Assembly: GCA_019694555.1 (NCBI GenBank)
Contig: JAIBBS010000045.1
Location: 1-48,556, forward strand
Source of the DNA: Nannocystaceae bacterium
GTDB lineage: Bacteria > Myxococcota_A > Polyangia > Nannocystales > Nannocystaceae
Direction: 5' to 3'
DNA: 48,556 bases
Both the position numbers and the translations under genes were made by a program. Numbering within the stretch: position 1 is the first letter of the stretch; each line of letters opens with the position of its first letter. The notes beneath the pieces are model-generated. The model did not search any database. It worked only from the letters and a program-made list of their open reading frames with translations, and was not told the origin of the DNA. Positions 28,653-36,653 of the stretch are shown piece by piece.

Positions 28653-30272
28653 GTGGCGGAGCCTGCTCGATCACCTGGCGCGCCGGTCGGACCGCGCGCG
28701 ACGCCAGGGCCTGGCGCGCGCGCGCAGGCGTGGCTGCGGCGATGGGCGTGGCTGCTGCTGGTCGCATTCGCGTGCGGCGCGAGCTTTCCGTACCTGTCGC
28801 GGCTGATGAATGCCAACGAGCGCCCGCGCCTGCTGCAGGCGGTCGCGATCGTGGACCACGGCACGCTGGCGCTCGATCCGGTGGTGCGCGGCGACGGCGT
28901 CGCAGGCATCGAGCCGGGCATCGACGTCGCGCGCGCGCCGGCGCACCGCGGCGGCGGGCTGTACCCCAACAAGCCGCCGGGTGCCTCGTTGGTCGCGGCA
29001 CTGGCCTACGCGCTGCAGCGCGCCGGTTGTGCGCTGGTCGGCGCGACGCCGACGCTGGCGGGGCTCACCTGGCTCGCGCGGCTGCTCGGCGCGACGCTGC
29101 CGACGGTGTTGCTGGCGTGGTCGCTCGCGCGTCGCAGCGGCGACGATGCCTTCGCGCGCGCGGCCGCGGCGATCACCATCGTCGCGACGCCGCTGGTCGC
29201 GTACGCGCACGTGCTGTTCGGCCACAGCCTCGCGGCGCTGTTGCTGTGGCTCGGCGTGGTGCGACTGCACGACGCGCTCGGGCGCGACGACGACGTTCGC
29301 GGGGCTGCGATCGCCGGTGCGCTCGCAGCGTCGGCGGTGTTGGTCGAGTACGGCGCCGTGATCGCGGCGCTGCCGATCGCGTGGATCGTGGTGGTGGGAT
29401 TTCGCGCGGGGCGGCGCCGCGCCGCGCTCGCGGCGGTGGTGGGCGCGCTGGGCCCGATGGCGCTGCTCGCCGCGTACCACGCCACCGTGTTCGGTTCGCC
29501 GTGGTCGACGGGCTATCACCACGTCGTCGATCGCGGCTTCGCGGAGATCCACGGCCGCGGATTGTTGGGCCTGCACTGGCCCGAGCTCGGCGACGTGCTC
29601 GAGGATCTGTTCTCGCCGTGGGGCGGCCTGTTGTACTTCGCGCCGCTGGTCGTGGCCGCGCCGCTGGCCTGGCGTGCGGGTGCGGGTTGGGATCAGCGCG
29701 GGCGCAGACTGCAGCTGCTGGTGTTGCTCGCGTTCGTGCTGCTGACGCTGGGGCTCGAGCAGGGCGGTGGCTGGCGCGTGGGTCCGCGCTATCTCGTCGC
29801 GGCGCTGCCGATGATGGCGCCGGCGCTGGCGTGGCTGCTGCGCGAGCGCGTGCGCAGCGAGGGCGCGCTGGCGCTGGTGCTCGGCGTGACCGCGTTCGCC
29901 GTGGTCGTCGACGGGCTCGCGGCGAGCCTGTTCCCGCAGCTGGTGCCAGGCGGCAACCCGTTGCGCGATCAGCTGGTGCCGCTGCTGCTCGCGGGCCGCG
30001 TGCCCTACGGTCCGGTGCCGGCGTGGCTCGGTGGCACCGCGATCTGGGCCGTGATCGCCGGCCTCGCTGCGGTCGCGCTCCCCATCGCGCAGACCATTGC
30101 GCCGGCGCGCCGCGTGGCGGTCTTCGGTGGTGCGCTCGTGATCGCCGCGGTCGCGCTCACCGTCGCGTGGGTGCTGCCCTCGGCCGAGGACGCCGAGCAG
30201 ACCCGGAGCGGGATCGCGTCGATCTGGGAGCCCGGCGGCGAACGTGCGCCGCGGAGCGTGCCGCTGCGCTGA
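28653..30272 (+). CDS. Polytopic membrane protein, GT-C glycosyltransferase-like
   Basis: A 539-residue protein with about ten to twelve hydrophobic helices. After helix 1 comes SRLMNANERPRLLQAVAIVDHGTLALDP. The segment GGGLYPNKPPGASLVAALAYAL is the KPPG loop common in dolichol- or undecaprenyl-linked sugar transferases of GT-C type. A first-loop acidic residue fits the catalytic site of that fold, but the usual Asp-Glu pair is not clear. It may transfer a sugar or other polar group outside the cytoplasm. The start is GTG at 28653; the upstream frame stays open but is antisense to the neighbour. Confidence 0.72.
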   Translation: MAEPARSPGAPVGPRATPGPGARAQAWLRRWAWLLLVAFACGASFPYLSRLMNANERPRLLQAVAIVDHGTLALDPVVRGDGVAGIEPGIDVARAPAHRGGGLYPNKPPGASLVAALAYALQRAGCALVGATPTLAGLTWLARLLGATLPTVLLAWSLARRSGDDAFARAAAAITIVATPLVAYAHVLFGHSLAALLLWLGVVRLHDALGRDDDVRGAAIAGALAASAVLVEYGAVIAALPIAWIVVVGFRAGRRRAALAAVVGALGPMALLAAYHATVFGSPWSTGYHHVVDRGFAEIHGRGLLGLHWPELGDVLEDLFSPWGGLLYFAPLVVAAPLAWRAGAGWDQRGRRLQLLVLLAFVLLTLGLEQGGGWRVGPRYLVAALPMMAPALAWLLRERVRSEGALALVLGVTAFAVVVDGLAASLFPQLVPGGNPLRDQLVPLLLAGRVPYGPVPAWLGGTAIWAVIAGLAAVALPIAQTIAPARRVAVFGGALVIAAVALTVAWVLPSAEDAEQTRSGIASIWEPGGERAPRSVPLR

Positions 30273-30285
30273 CGCGGCGCGGCGA

Positions 30286-30795
30286 TCACCGCACGGGCGC
30301 GGCGGCCTGCGACGCGAGCGCGTCGAGCGCTGCGAGGATGGGCGCGCGCGAGGCCACGAGCGCGTGATCGTCGTCGCACGGCCACAACCTCGCGCCGTGC
30401 TGCGCAGCCCAGTCGCGACCGAGTGCGAACGGCACGATCTCGTCGCGCTCGCCGTGCACGACCGCGGCCGGGCAGGGCGGTGCCAGCGGCACGCGCCACG
30501 GTGGCGGCACCGGCACCTGCAGCGCGGGTGCGATCAGCAGCAGCGCGCGCGGGGCTCGACCGCGCGCGGCGGCGTGGATCGCAGCGACCAGGCCAGCGAT
30601 GCCGCCGAAGCTCGAGCCGACGAGCAACGGCGGCGCGGACTCGGCCTCGAGCACGCCCAGCAGCAGCGCGATGCGCCCTGCCAGCGCGAAGCTGCGGCAA
30701 TCGGGTGCCACGACCTCGTGGCCGGCCTCGCGCAGCCACTGGGTCTTGCGTCCCTGCGGTCCGCTCTCGAGACCGTGCGCGAAGATCAGCCTCAC
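30286..30795 (-). CDS. Small alpha/beta hydrolase
   Basis: A 169-residue serine hydrolase with a complete predicted triad: Ser62 in GSSFGG, Asp118 in GERDEIVP and His144 in DDDHAL. The N-terminus FAHGLESGPQGRKTQWL resembles YqiA-like small esterases. The GTG start follows a good Shine-Dalgarno GGAGG at 5 nt and overlaps the stop of the sigma factor gene by 4 nt (GTGA), so the two proteins are translationally coupled. The substrate is unknown. Confidence 0.85.
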   Translation of the reverse strand: MRLIFAHGLESGPQGRKTQWLREAGHEVVAPDCRSFALAGRIALLLGVLEAESAPPLLVGSSFGGIAGLVAAIHAAARGRAPRALLLIAPALQVPVPPPWRVPLAPPCPAAVVHGERDEIVPFALGRDWAAQHGARLWPCDDDHALVASRAPILAALDALASQAAAPVR

Positions 30796-31424
30796 GCGTC
30801 CTCCGGGGCGCCGCGGCCCAGTCGCGCGCGCAGCGATGCGGCCCAGCGCTCGAAGTCCGCGACTGTGCTCTCGGCCAGGCTCGGGTGTTCCGCCAGCGCC
30901 CGCATCTGCGCCTCGAGCAGGCGACGGCCGCGATGCAGCCGCGTCTTGACCGTGCCGACCGGTGCGCCGGTGATCTCCGCGATCTCGGCGGTCGACAGCT
31001 GCTCCCAGTACAGCAGCTCGAGCACCTCCTGGCACTCGATCGGGATCTGCCGCAGCGCGGCCAGCAACAATCGCTGCTCCTGTTGCAGATGCATCGCGTC
31101 GCTGGCGGTGGGTCCCAACGCTGCGACGCTGACCTCGCCGAAGTCGACGCGCGCCGCCGGGCCCTGCAGCGTGCGGTAGTGCTTGTGCAGCAGGTTGCGT
31201 GCGACCGCGAACACGAAGGTGCGGAAGCTCGAGTCGCCCCGGAAGCGCTCGCGCGCGCTGACCAGCGCGAGGAAGGTGTTCTGGATCAGATCGGCGGCGA
31301 CGCCATCGGCGACCTTGTTGTGGAAGAAGCGTGCGACCGCGTCGTAGTGGCGATCGAACAGCGTCGCACCCGCGGCGGTGTCGCCCTCGCACCACGCGAG
31401 AAACAGCGTGCGGTCGTCGGACAT
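30792..31424 (-). CDS. ECF-type RNA polymerase sigma factor
   Basis: A 210-residue sigma-70 family protein. Region 2: LFDRHYDAVARFFHNKV, then ADLIQNTFLALVSARERFRGDSSFRTFVFAVARNLLHKHYR. Region 4: IPIECQEVLELLYWEQLSTAEIAEITGAPVGTVKTRLHRGR. Region 3 is absent, as in ECF factors. A tail of about 35 residues follows region 4. No anti-sigma gene is adjacent; the coupled partner is a small hydrolase. ATG 31424 is chosen; ATG 31439 (MLAGAMSDD) is equally plausible. It is divergent from the BlaI-type gene, whose three palindromes lie in the shared intergenic region. Confidence 0.92.
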   Translation of the reverse strand: MSDDRTLFLAWCEGDTAAGATLFDRHYDAVARFFHNKVADGVAADLIQNTFLALVSARERFRGDSSFRTFVFAVARNLLHKHYRTLQGPAARVDFGEVSVAALGPTASDAMHLQQEQRLLLAALRQIPIECQEVLELLYWEQLSTAEIAEITGAPVGTVKTRLHRGRRLLEAQMRALAEHPSLAESTVADFERWAASLRARLGRGAPEDA

Positions 31425-31468
31425 CGCTCCGGCCAGCATGCCCCGCCGACTTTTTTCGGGCACCGGCC

Positions 31469-31497
31469 TTGACGGTCCCCTCCGACAGCTGTAGTAC
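31469..31497 (+). promoter_or_regulatory. Sigma-70-like promoter of the blaI-like gene
   Basis: TTGACG at 31469-31474, 17-nt spacer, TAGTAC at 31492-31497. The -10 lies inside the first of three palindromes, so a repressor bound there would block the promoter. Confidence 0.7.
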
Positions 31498-31528
31498 TAC
31501 GGGCGTAGTACTACAGTCGTAGTACTTG
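31491..31528. promoter_or_regulatory. Three phased palindromic operators, 14-bp spacing
   Basis: GTAGTACTAC at 31491-31500, again at 31505-31514, and GTAGTACTTG at 31519-31528: identical 14-bp start-to-start spacing. The first two form a larger inverted repeat, CTGTAGTACTAC / GTAGTACTACAG, around GGGC. This is the expected place and symmetry for a dimeric BlaI/MecI-type repressor controlling its own gene. Confidence 0.75.
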
Positions 31529-31540
31529 CCAGATCGACCC

Positions 31541-31957
31541 ATGGAGCCGCCCAGCGACCCGTCCGAGGCCCCCGAGCTCAGCGACCTGCAGCTGTCGTTG
31601 CTGCGGGTGTTGTGGGATCGCGGCGAGGCCACGGCGGCGGAGGTCCACGAGGCCCTGCGCGAGCAGGACCGGGCGCTCGCGCCCACCACCGTCGCGACCC
31701 TGCTGACGCGGCTGGAGAAGCGAGGCCTCGTCGGCCACTCGGTGCGCGGGCGCAGCTTCGTGTACCGCGCCGTGTTGGCGGAGCACGACGTGCGCCGCAG
31801 CATGCTCGCGCGCCTGACCGAGTTCTTCTTCGGCGGTGACCCCACCGCTCTCGTCAGTCATCTGCTCGGCGGTCGCCGTGTCGGCACCGACGAGCTCGCG
31901 TCCATCAGTCGAATGATGGACGAACGGCGGGAATCCGATCCGGAAGACCGCAGTTAG
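31541..31957 (+). CDS. BlaI/MecI/CopY-family transcriptional repressor
   Basis: A 138-residue repressor. The winged helix (LSDLQLSLLRVLWDRGEATAAEVHEAL, then APTTVATLLTRLEKRGLVGHSVRGRSFVYRAV) is typical BlaI. The C-terminal dimerisation/cleavage region is LTEFFFGGDPTALVSHLL. In known systems the paired M56 protease signals cleavage of the repressor when wall-active antibiotics are sensed. ATG 31541 is preferred over TTG 31526, which overlaps the third palindrome. It is followed 30 nt later by the M56 gene. Position between murE and ftsI suggests, as inference, a cell-wall stress role. Confidence 0.92.
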   Translation: MEPPSDPSEAPELSDLQLSLLRVLWDRGEATAAEVHEALREQDRALAPTTVATLLTRLEKRGLVGHSVRGRSFVYRAVLAEHDVRRSMLARLTEFFFGGDPTALVSHLLGGRRVGTDELASISRMMDERRESDPEDRS

Positions 31958-31987
31958 CCACCGACTCGCCACCGCTCGAGGTGCTCC

Positions 31988-33688
31988 ATGGTTACGACGA
32001 TCCTGTCGTGGGCGCTGACCTACGCGCTGCACAGCACGATTCTCATCGGCTCGATCTGGTTGCTGTGCCGCGCGATCCCGAGGCTGTCGCTGGCGATGCA
32101 GGAATCGCTGTGGAAGCTGGCGTTGGTCGGCGCGATCGCGACCGCCTCGCTGCAGCAGGGCGCCGGACTCGCCCCGCCCTGGGGCCACCTGGGACTGCCC
32201 GCGGCGCTGCAGGTCGATGCACCGACGAAGGCGGCCGCGGCGAGCACGGCCACGGCGCAGCCGGTCGCGGTGCACCACCGCGCCGGTGAGCTGACCATCG
32301 TCGCGACGCGTCAGGGCGCGCCGGCGGCCGCGAGCGTCGCCGCGGCGCCGGCACCCGATCGCTCCGCGTGGCCCTACGTGCTGCTGTCGGCGATGGTCGC
32401 GGGCGCGCTGTTCGGGCTGGTGCGCGTGGTCGTGGCCGCGGTGCGCCTGCGCAAGCAACTCGCGGGACGCCGCGACGTCATCGAGGATCCCTTGCTCGAG
32501 TCGTGGTTGGCGCTGTGCGCCAAGGCCGAGCTGCCCAAGCGCGTGCGCCTGTCGGCGAGCCCGTCGCTCAGCTCGCCGGTGGCGCTCGCGCGCCGCGAGG
32601 TCTGCATCCCCGAGCGCGCCATCGAGGGGCTCACGCCGCAGCAGCAAGAGAGCATGCTCGCGCACGAGCTCGCCCACGTGGTCCGCCGCGATGCGTGGTG
32701 GCTGCACGCCAGCGCGTTGATCGAAGCGCTGCTGTTCTTCCAGCCGCTCAACCACCTCGCGCGGCGCAAGCTCGAGGAGGTCTCGGAGTACCAGTGCGAC
32801 GACTGGGCCGCGCGCCGCACCGGCACCGGTGTGCACCTGGCCAAGTGCCTCGCGGAGGTCGCCGCGTGGGTCGATCGCGAGCCTGCCGGCGGCGTGGCGG
32901 CGCCCGCGATGGCGTCGGTGCGCTCGCCGATCGTGCGTCGGATCCGACGCCTGCTCGACCTCGATCCCAACCGCGTGCGCGAGGCCGAGACGCGTCCGGC
33001 GTGGCGTGCCGGTGCCGGGCTCGCGCTGCTGGGCGGCGTGGCATGGCTGGCGCCCGGCGTCGAACCGCGGGCCGAGGCGGCCACACGCACCGCGAACGCC
33101 TCCGCTGCACCGGCGCGCATCGAGGTCGAGGACGTCGACGACCGCGGCGGTCACGATCGTGCACGCGTGCGCATCGTCGGTGGTGACGAGACCGTGGAGG
33201 TCCATGTCGCCGCGCCGCGCAACCCGCCGCCGCCTGCACCGCCGGTGCCGGCACCGCCGGCGCGCGAGCCGTCGGGTGACGTCAGCATCATCATCCAGGG
33301 CGGTTGGATGTTCGAGGGCTGGCCGCTGTTCGGACCCGGTCACGGCTACATCGGCATCGACATCGACGGGCTCGGCACGCTCGAGGCGCTGCTCGAAGAC
33401 GATCCGTTCGAGGCGTCGATCGAACGACTCGAGCTCGAGCTCGAGCGTGATGCCGAGCTGCTCGAGGCGTCGATCGAGCGCGAGCTCGAGGCGCGTGAAC
33501 GCGCCGCGGAGCGCGCGGAGGAGGCCTACGAGCAGTGGCGCGAGGCCGAGGACGCGCGGCGCGAGGCCGAAGACGCGCGGCGCGAGGCCGAAGACGCGCG
33601 CGCATCGTGGGGCCGCGCGACCTCGGGCGGGTTCGGTCCGGCCGCGCGCGAGGCTGCGCCCGCCGCCGAGCCGCTCGTGTCGCTCTAG
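31988..33688 (+). CDS. M56-family (BlaR1-like) membrane metalloprotease
   Basis: A 566-residue protein. The first helix is near residues 8-27 and others around 130-150. The zinc protease motif HELAH is at residues 226-230, followed by the third-ligand region LEEVSEYQCDDWA near 260. A further hydrophobic segment is near residue 345. Unlike BlaR1 or MecR1 there is no penicillin-binding sensor domain. The C-terminal part instead has a Pro-rich linker and a long Glu/Arg coiled coil with three REAEDAR repeats. It is preceded by GAGG at about 7 nt. It presumably senses something else and inactivates the upstream BlaI-like repressor. Confidence 0.9.
   Translation: MVTTILSWALTYALHSTILIGSIWLLCRAIPRLSLAMQESLWKLALVGAIATASLQQGAGLAPPWGHLGLPAALQVDAPTKAAAASTATAQPVAVHHRAGELTIVATRQGAPAAASVAAAPAPDRSAWPYVLLSAMVAGALFGLVRVVVAAVRLRKQLAGRRDVIEDPLLESWLALCAKAELPKRVRLSASPSLSSPVALARREVCIPERAIEGLTPQQQESMLAHELAHVVRRDAWWLHASALIEALLFFQPLNHLARRKLEEVSEYQCDDWAARRTGTGVHLAKCLAEVAAWVDREPAGGVAAPAMASVRSPIVRRIRRLLDLDPNRVREAETRPAWRAGAGLALLGGVAWLAPGVEPRAEAATRTANASAAPARIEVEDVDDRGGHDRARVRIVGGDETVEVHVAAPRNPPPPAPPVPAPPAREPSGDVSIIIQGGWMFEGWPLFGPGHGYIGIDIDGLGTLEALLEDDPFEASIERLELELERDAELLEASIERELEARERAAERAEEAYEQWREAEDARREAEDARREAEDARASWGRATSGGFGPAAREAAPAAEPLVSL
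33540..33602 (+). repeat. Three 21-bp tandem repeats within the M56 gene
   Basis: Near-identical 21-bp units encode REAEDAR heptads of the C-terminal coiled coil; unit 1 has one substitution. Confidence 0.7.
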
Positions 33689-33715
33689 CCGCGCAGTTGT
33701 CCGGGGTTTCCGGGC

Positions 33716-33743
33716 GCGCGGGGGTCTGATACAACCCCCGCGC
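33716..33743 (+). terminator. Hairpin enclosing a -10 element
   Basis: Perfect 10-bp stem GCGCGGGGGT / ACCCCCGCGC with loop CTGATACA, past the M56 stop and just before the 65-codon ORF. The TGA-TACAAC (33727-33735) extended -10 of the next unit sits largely in the loop. Confidence 0.55.
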
Positions 33744-33745
33744 CG

Positions 33746-33943
33746 ATGGTCAAGCCGCGCGACGCCTCTGCCAACCCTGCGCTCGCCGCCGCGTTGCTCC
33801 GTGCCCCGTTCACGAGTGCGACGCGCGAGACGACGCCTCCGGGTCCGCCGACCACCGTCCCGCCCACGCCGCGCACCCTCGGTCCCCGTCGCCCCGGTCG
33901 CAGCGGCATCGAGCACATGGTGCCGCCGCGACGCCGGCCGTGA
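33746..33943 (+). CDS. Small basic/Pro-rich protein coupled to HAD gene
   Basis: A 65-residue ORF, Pro/Arg/Thr-rich, with no recognised domain (MVKPRDASANPALAAALL, then PPGPPTTVPPTPRT). Evidence that it is real is contextual. A TGA-TACAAC -10 lies 10 nt upstream of its ATG, and its stop overlaps the GTG of the HAD hydrolase gene by 4 nt (GTGA), the arrangement of translational coupling. It could instead be a leader ORF whose translation delivers ribosomes to the HAD gene. Confidence 0.5.
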   Translation: MVKPRDASANPALAAALLRAPFTSATRETTPPGPPTTVPPTPRTLGPRRPGRSGIEHMVPPRRRP

Positions 33944-34590
33944 CGTCGCGCGCTGCGACGATCCGCGCGGTGTCGATCGATGCCGCCGGCACGTTGCTGC
34001 GCCCGGCACGATCGATCGCCGCGGTCTATCACGAGCACGCGCAGCGGCACGGCACGCCGCACCCGCGCGAGCGGATCGCGGCGATCCTGCCACTGGCGAT
34101 GGCGCAGCATCGATCGCTGCGTCGCGGCGATCCGACGTGGTCCGCCTATTGGCGCGCGGTTGTGGCCGATGCGACCGGCGTCGAGGCGCCCGCGCTGGTC
34201 ACCGCGCTGGTCGCCGAGTTCGCGCGACCGCAGGCGTGGCGCATCGCCGACGGTGCCCGCGAGTGCCTTTCGGCCCTGCGCGCCCGTGGCCTGCGCGTGG
34301 GCCTGCTGTCGAACTGGGACGTGCGACTGCGCGACACCCTCGCGGCGCTCGAGCTGGCGCCGGCGTTCGATGCGTTGGCGATCTCCGGCGAGCTCGGGCT
34401 CGAGAAGCCCGACCCCCGCATCTTCGAGCACCTGTGTGCCGCGCTCGGCGTCGACGCCGCTGCGCTCGCACACGTGGGTGACGATGCGGCCGACGACGTC
34501 GCGGGCGCCGACGCCATCGGTGCATGGGGCCTGCACATCGAGCGCGATCTCTGCGGCTTCGAGGGGCTGCGGCGCTTGCTCTGCGGCTGA
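33940..34590 (+). CDS. HAD-superfamily hydrolase
   Basis: A 216-residue HAD phosphatase-like protein. Motif I is SIDAAGTLL with nucleophile Asp14; the second acid of the usual DxD is replaced by Ala, as in the HDHD3-like group, which weakens a confident phosphatase call. Motif II is LLSNWD, motif III the Lys in LEKPDP, motif IV HVGDDAADDVAGA. A helical cap lies between residues 20 and 90. The GTG start overlaps the small upstream ORF. Confidence 0.87.
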   Translation: MTSRAATIRAVSIDAAGTLLRPARSIAAVYHEHAQRHGTPHPRERIAAILPLAMAQHRSLRRGDPTWSAYWRAVVADATGVEAPALVTALVAEFARPQAWRIADGARECLSALRARGLRVGLLSNWDVRLRDTLAALELAPAFDALAISGELGLEKPDPRIFEHLCAALGVDAAALAHVGDDAADDVAGADAIGAWGLHIERDLCGFEGLRRLLCG

Positions 34591-34597
34591 GCCCGCC

Positions 34598-34606
34598 TGC
34601 TACCAT
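34598..34606 (+). promoter_or_regulatory. Extended -10 element of VCBS lipoprotein gene
   Basis: TGC-TACCAT, 11 nt before the GTG at 34618. Confidence 0.5.
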
Positions 34607-34617
34607 CGCGGCGCGCC

Positions 34618-35817
34618 GTGCACCGCTGGTGGCCCTTCCTCGTCTTGCTCGCGGGCTGTGGTCCGTGGACGCCCGCGGCCGGCGACTCGACGCTGACGGT
34701 CGGCGGCGAGGACAGCGGCAGCAGCACCAGCATGGGCGGCGGCAGCTCCGGTGGTCCGCAGGCGTGTGCCGATCCCAACCAGTGCTTCGGGCCGCCGCTC
34801 GAGCTCGCGGTGGGCATCGCGGTCGACTCGATCCTCGCGGGCGACGTCGACGGCAACGGCCGCGCGGATCTGGTCGCACGCGGAACCGCGGGCACGCCGC
34901 TGCGCGTGCTCGTGCAGCAGTTCGCGGATCACTTCGACGTGTACACCGCCACGCCCGACGGCGGGCTCGGAGCGTTGCTCGTCGACGTCGACCGCGACGG
35001 CCGCGACGATCTCGTGGAGTCCGAGGGCGCGTCGATCTCGCTGTACGACGCCGACTCGCACCTGACCGAGCGCGAGCGCGTCTCCACGGTCGGTGCGAGC
35101 TTCGCCGCGCTGCGTCGGCTCGACAGCGTCGACGCCGGCGCGATCCACCTGATGGCGGAGGACCGCGGCGCGGGTGCGATCGCGGTGGTGCGGCTCGACA
35201 ACGATCCGTTCGCGGCCGTGCTCGACACCACCGCGTATGGCAGCGAACCCGGCGTGACCCACACCTCCAACGGCGTCGACGTCGGCGATGTCGACGGCGA
35301 CGGCAGCACGGACGTGATCGCGGTGATCGACACCTACGGCACCGACAGCCACGCCGCCGAGGTGCGCGTGTGGCCGCGGGGGCTGCCGCACTACGGCGCG
35401 TCGTGGTTCTCCGGCGAGGGCCACACCCAGGCCATCGGGGACGTCGACGGTGATCTGCGCGACGACGTGTTGGTGTTGGAGTACTTCGGTCGGCTGCATC
35501 GCTATGCCTGGACCGGTCCGAGCTCGATCGCGGACGTCGGCGGCTACGATGCCAGCGACGGCGACGTGCTCGCGGTCGGCGACATCTCCGGCGACGGCAT
35601 CGCGGACGTCGTCATCGGCCGCCACGCCAGCGACGACAATCCTCGCCTCGACCTGTTGGTCGACTGGGACGACGGCGCGCCGCAGGCCCACACGCTCGCG
35701 CTCGAGCACGAGCTCGACGCGCTCGTGCTGGTCGATCTCGACGGTGACCACCGCCTCGACATCGTCGGTGGCAGCACTGCGCTCGCGACGCTGACGTTGG
35801 TGCTCGCGCAGCCGTGA
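34618..35817 (+). CDS. FG-GAP/VCBS repeat lipoprotein
   Basis: A 399-residue lipoprotein. Signal HRWWPFLVLLAGC, then a Ser/Gly stalk (DSGSSTSMGGGSSGG). The rest is an integrin-alpha-like propeller with at least six calcium-binding motifs of DxDxDGxxD type: DVDGNGRADLV, DVDRDGRDDLV, DVDGDGSTDVI, DVDGDLRDDVL, DISGDGIADVV, DLDGDHRLDIV. Such proteins are extracellular calcium-stabilised propellers, often in adhesion or ligand binding. Start GTG at 34618. Confidence 0.9.
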   Translation: MHRWWPFLVLLAGCGPWTPAAGDSTLTVGGEDSGSSTSMGGGSSGGPQACADPNQCFGPPLELAVGIAVDSILAGDVDGNGRADLVARGTAGTPLRVLVQQFADHFDVYTATPDGGLGALLVDVDRDGRDDLVESEGASISLYDADSHLTERERVSTVGASFAALRRLDSVDAGAIHLMAEDRGAGAIAVVRLDNDPFAAVLDTTAYGSEPGVTHTSNGVDVGDVDGDGSTDVIAVIDTYGTDSHAAEVRVWPRGLPHYGASWFSGEGHTQAIGDVDGDLRDDVLVLEYFGRLHRYAWTGPSSIADVGGYDASDGDVLAVGDISGDGIADVVIGRHASDDNPRLDLLVDWDDGAPQAHTLALEHELDALVLVDLDGDHRLDIVGGSTALATLTLVLAQP

Positions 35818-35965
35818 ACCCGCTGCGTTTCGCCGCGCTGCGGGGCGGAACGCCGCGGTGCACCGCCGGTAGCGTTGCGCGCCCGTAAATTCGTGGCCCG
35901 AGGCCAGGCGAGACCGGCGCGGGTTGAACAGCGATGGCAGGCCGCGGCGTCGAAGCGAGCGACCG

Positions 35966-36382
35966 ATGAACACCTCCACGCTGTCGAAGTCGTTTGCGCT
36001 GCTCGTGCTCGCTGGTTCGCTGGCTGGTTGCGCGAACCGCTACCACGTCGATGCCGAAGCGCCCAACTACGCCGCGACCGCCGACCTCGCGGTGCGCGTC
36101 AACAAGACCGAGCAGCGCGAGCTGACGATGCACATCGAGCACCTCGCGCCGCCGACCCGCATCGACCCCGCGCTGCATGCCTACGCGGTGTGGATCGCGG
36201 TGCCGGGCCACGGCTCGGCCAAGCTCGGCCTGCTCGACTACGACGCGAAGCACCGCAGCGGCGAGATCGTCGCCACCGCCGGCTACGAGAAGTTCGAGGT
36301 CATCGTGACGCTCGAAGCCGACCCCTCGACCGCGGTGCCCAGCGATCGCGTGGTCCTGCGCAAGGTCGTCGGCAAGGGCTGA
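35966..36382 (+). CDS. Small hypothetical lipoprotein
   Basis: A 138-residue lipoprotein with signal LSKSFALLVLAGSLAGC. The mature domain is beta-rich (ADLAVRVNKTEQRELTMHIEHL, HAYAVWIAVPGHGSAKLGLLDYD, FEVIVTLEADPSTAVPSDRVVLRKV), a small immunoglobulin-like sandwich by pattern. Not recognised further. An upstream in-frame ATG at 35924 would spoil the signal peptide. A perfect 28-bp palindrome follows the stop. Confidence 0.82.
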   Translation: MNTSTLSKSFALLVLAGSLAGCANRYHVDAEAPNYAATADLAVRVNKTEQRELTMHIEHLAPPTRIDPALHAYAVWIAVPGHGSAKLGLLDYDAKHRSGEIVATAGYEKFEVIVTLEADPSTAVPSDRVVLRKVVGKG

Positions 36383-36393
36383 CGCGCGCGCAC

Positions 36394-36421
36394 GGCACCG
36401 CGGCAGCGCTGCCGCGGTGCC
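36394..36421 (+). terminator. Perfect 28-bp palindrome, terminator-like
   Basis: Arms GGCACCGCGGCAGC and GCTGCCGCGGTGCC abut with no spacer, 11 nt past the lipoprotein stop. Bases 36422-36616 hold no convincing gene. Confidence 0.65.
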
Positions 36422-36616
36422 CGAGCGCGATCACGACGTTCGCGTCGCGCATGTTCGCTGCGCGCCCGGCAACGTGGCGCGACTCCTGCTGGCAAGGTGC
36501 TTGCACAACCTCGACCCCGTCCGACGACGACTCGCACGACCGGCACTCCCACCACCTTTGGCCGACGTACGAGCACCACGCAGACCTGACTTGGCTTGGC
36601 TTGGAGCGTCTCATCC

Positions 36617-36653
36617 CGTCGGGGTGCGCGTCCTTCTCCGGCGCACCCCGACG
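36617..36653 (-). terminator. Hairpin downstream of ftsI
   Basis: Thirteen-bp perfect stem (CGTCGGGGTGCGC / GCGCACCCCGACG) with an 11-nt loop, 16 nt past the ftsI stop. It faces the palindrome at 36394. Confidence 0.65.

Noticed and set aside
35877..35897. Similarity of GCCCGTAAATTCGTGGC here to GCCCGAAAATTCGGGGC at 46141
   Set aside because: The second copy is the stem of the ftsL terminator hairpin while the first does not fold; the likeness is probably coincidental.
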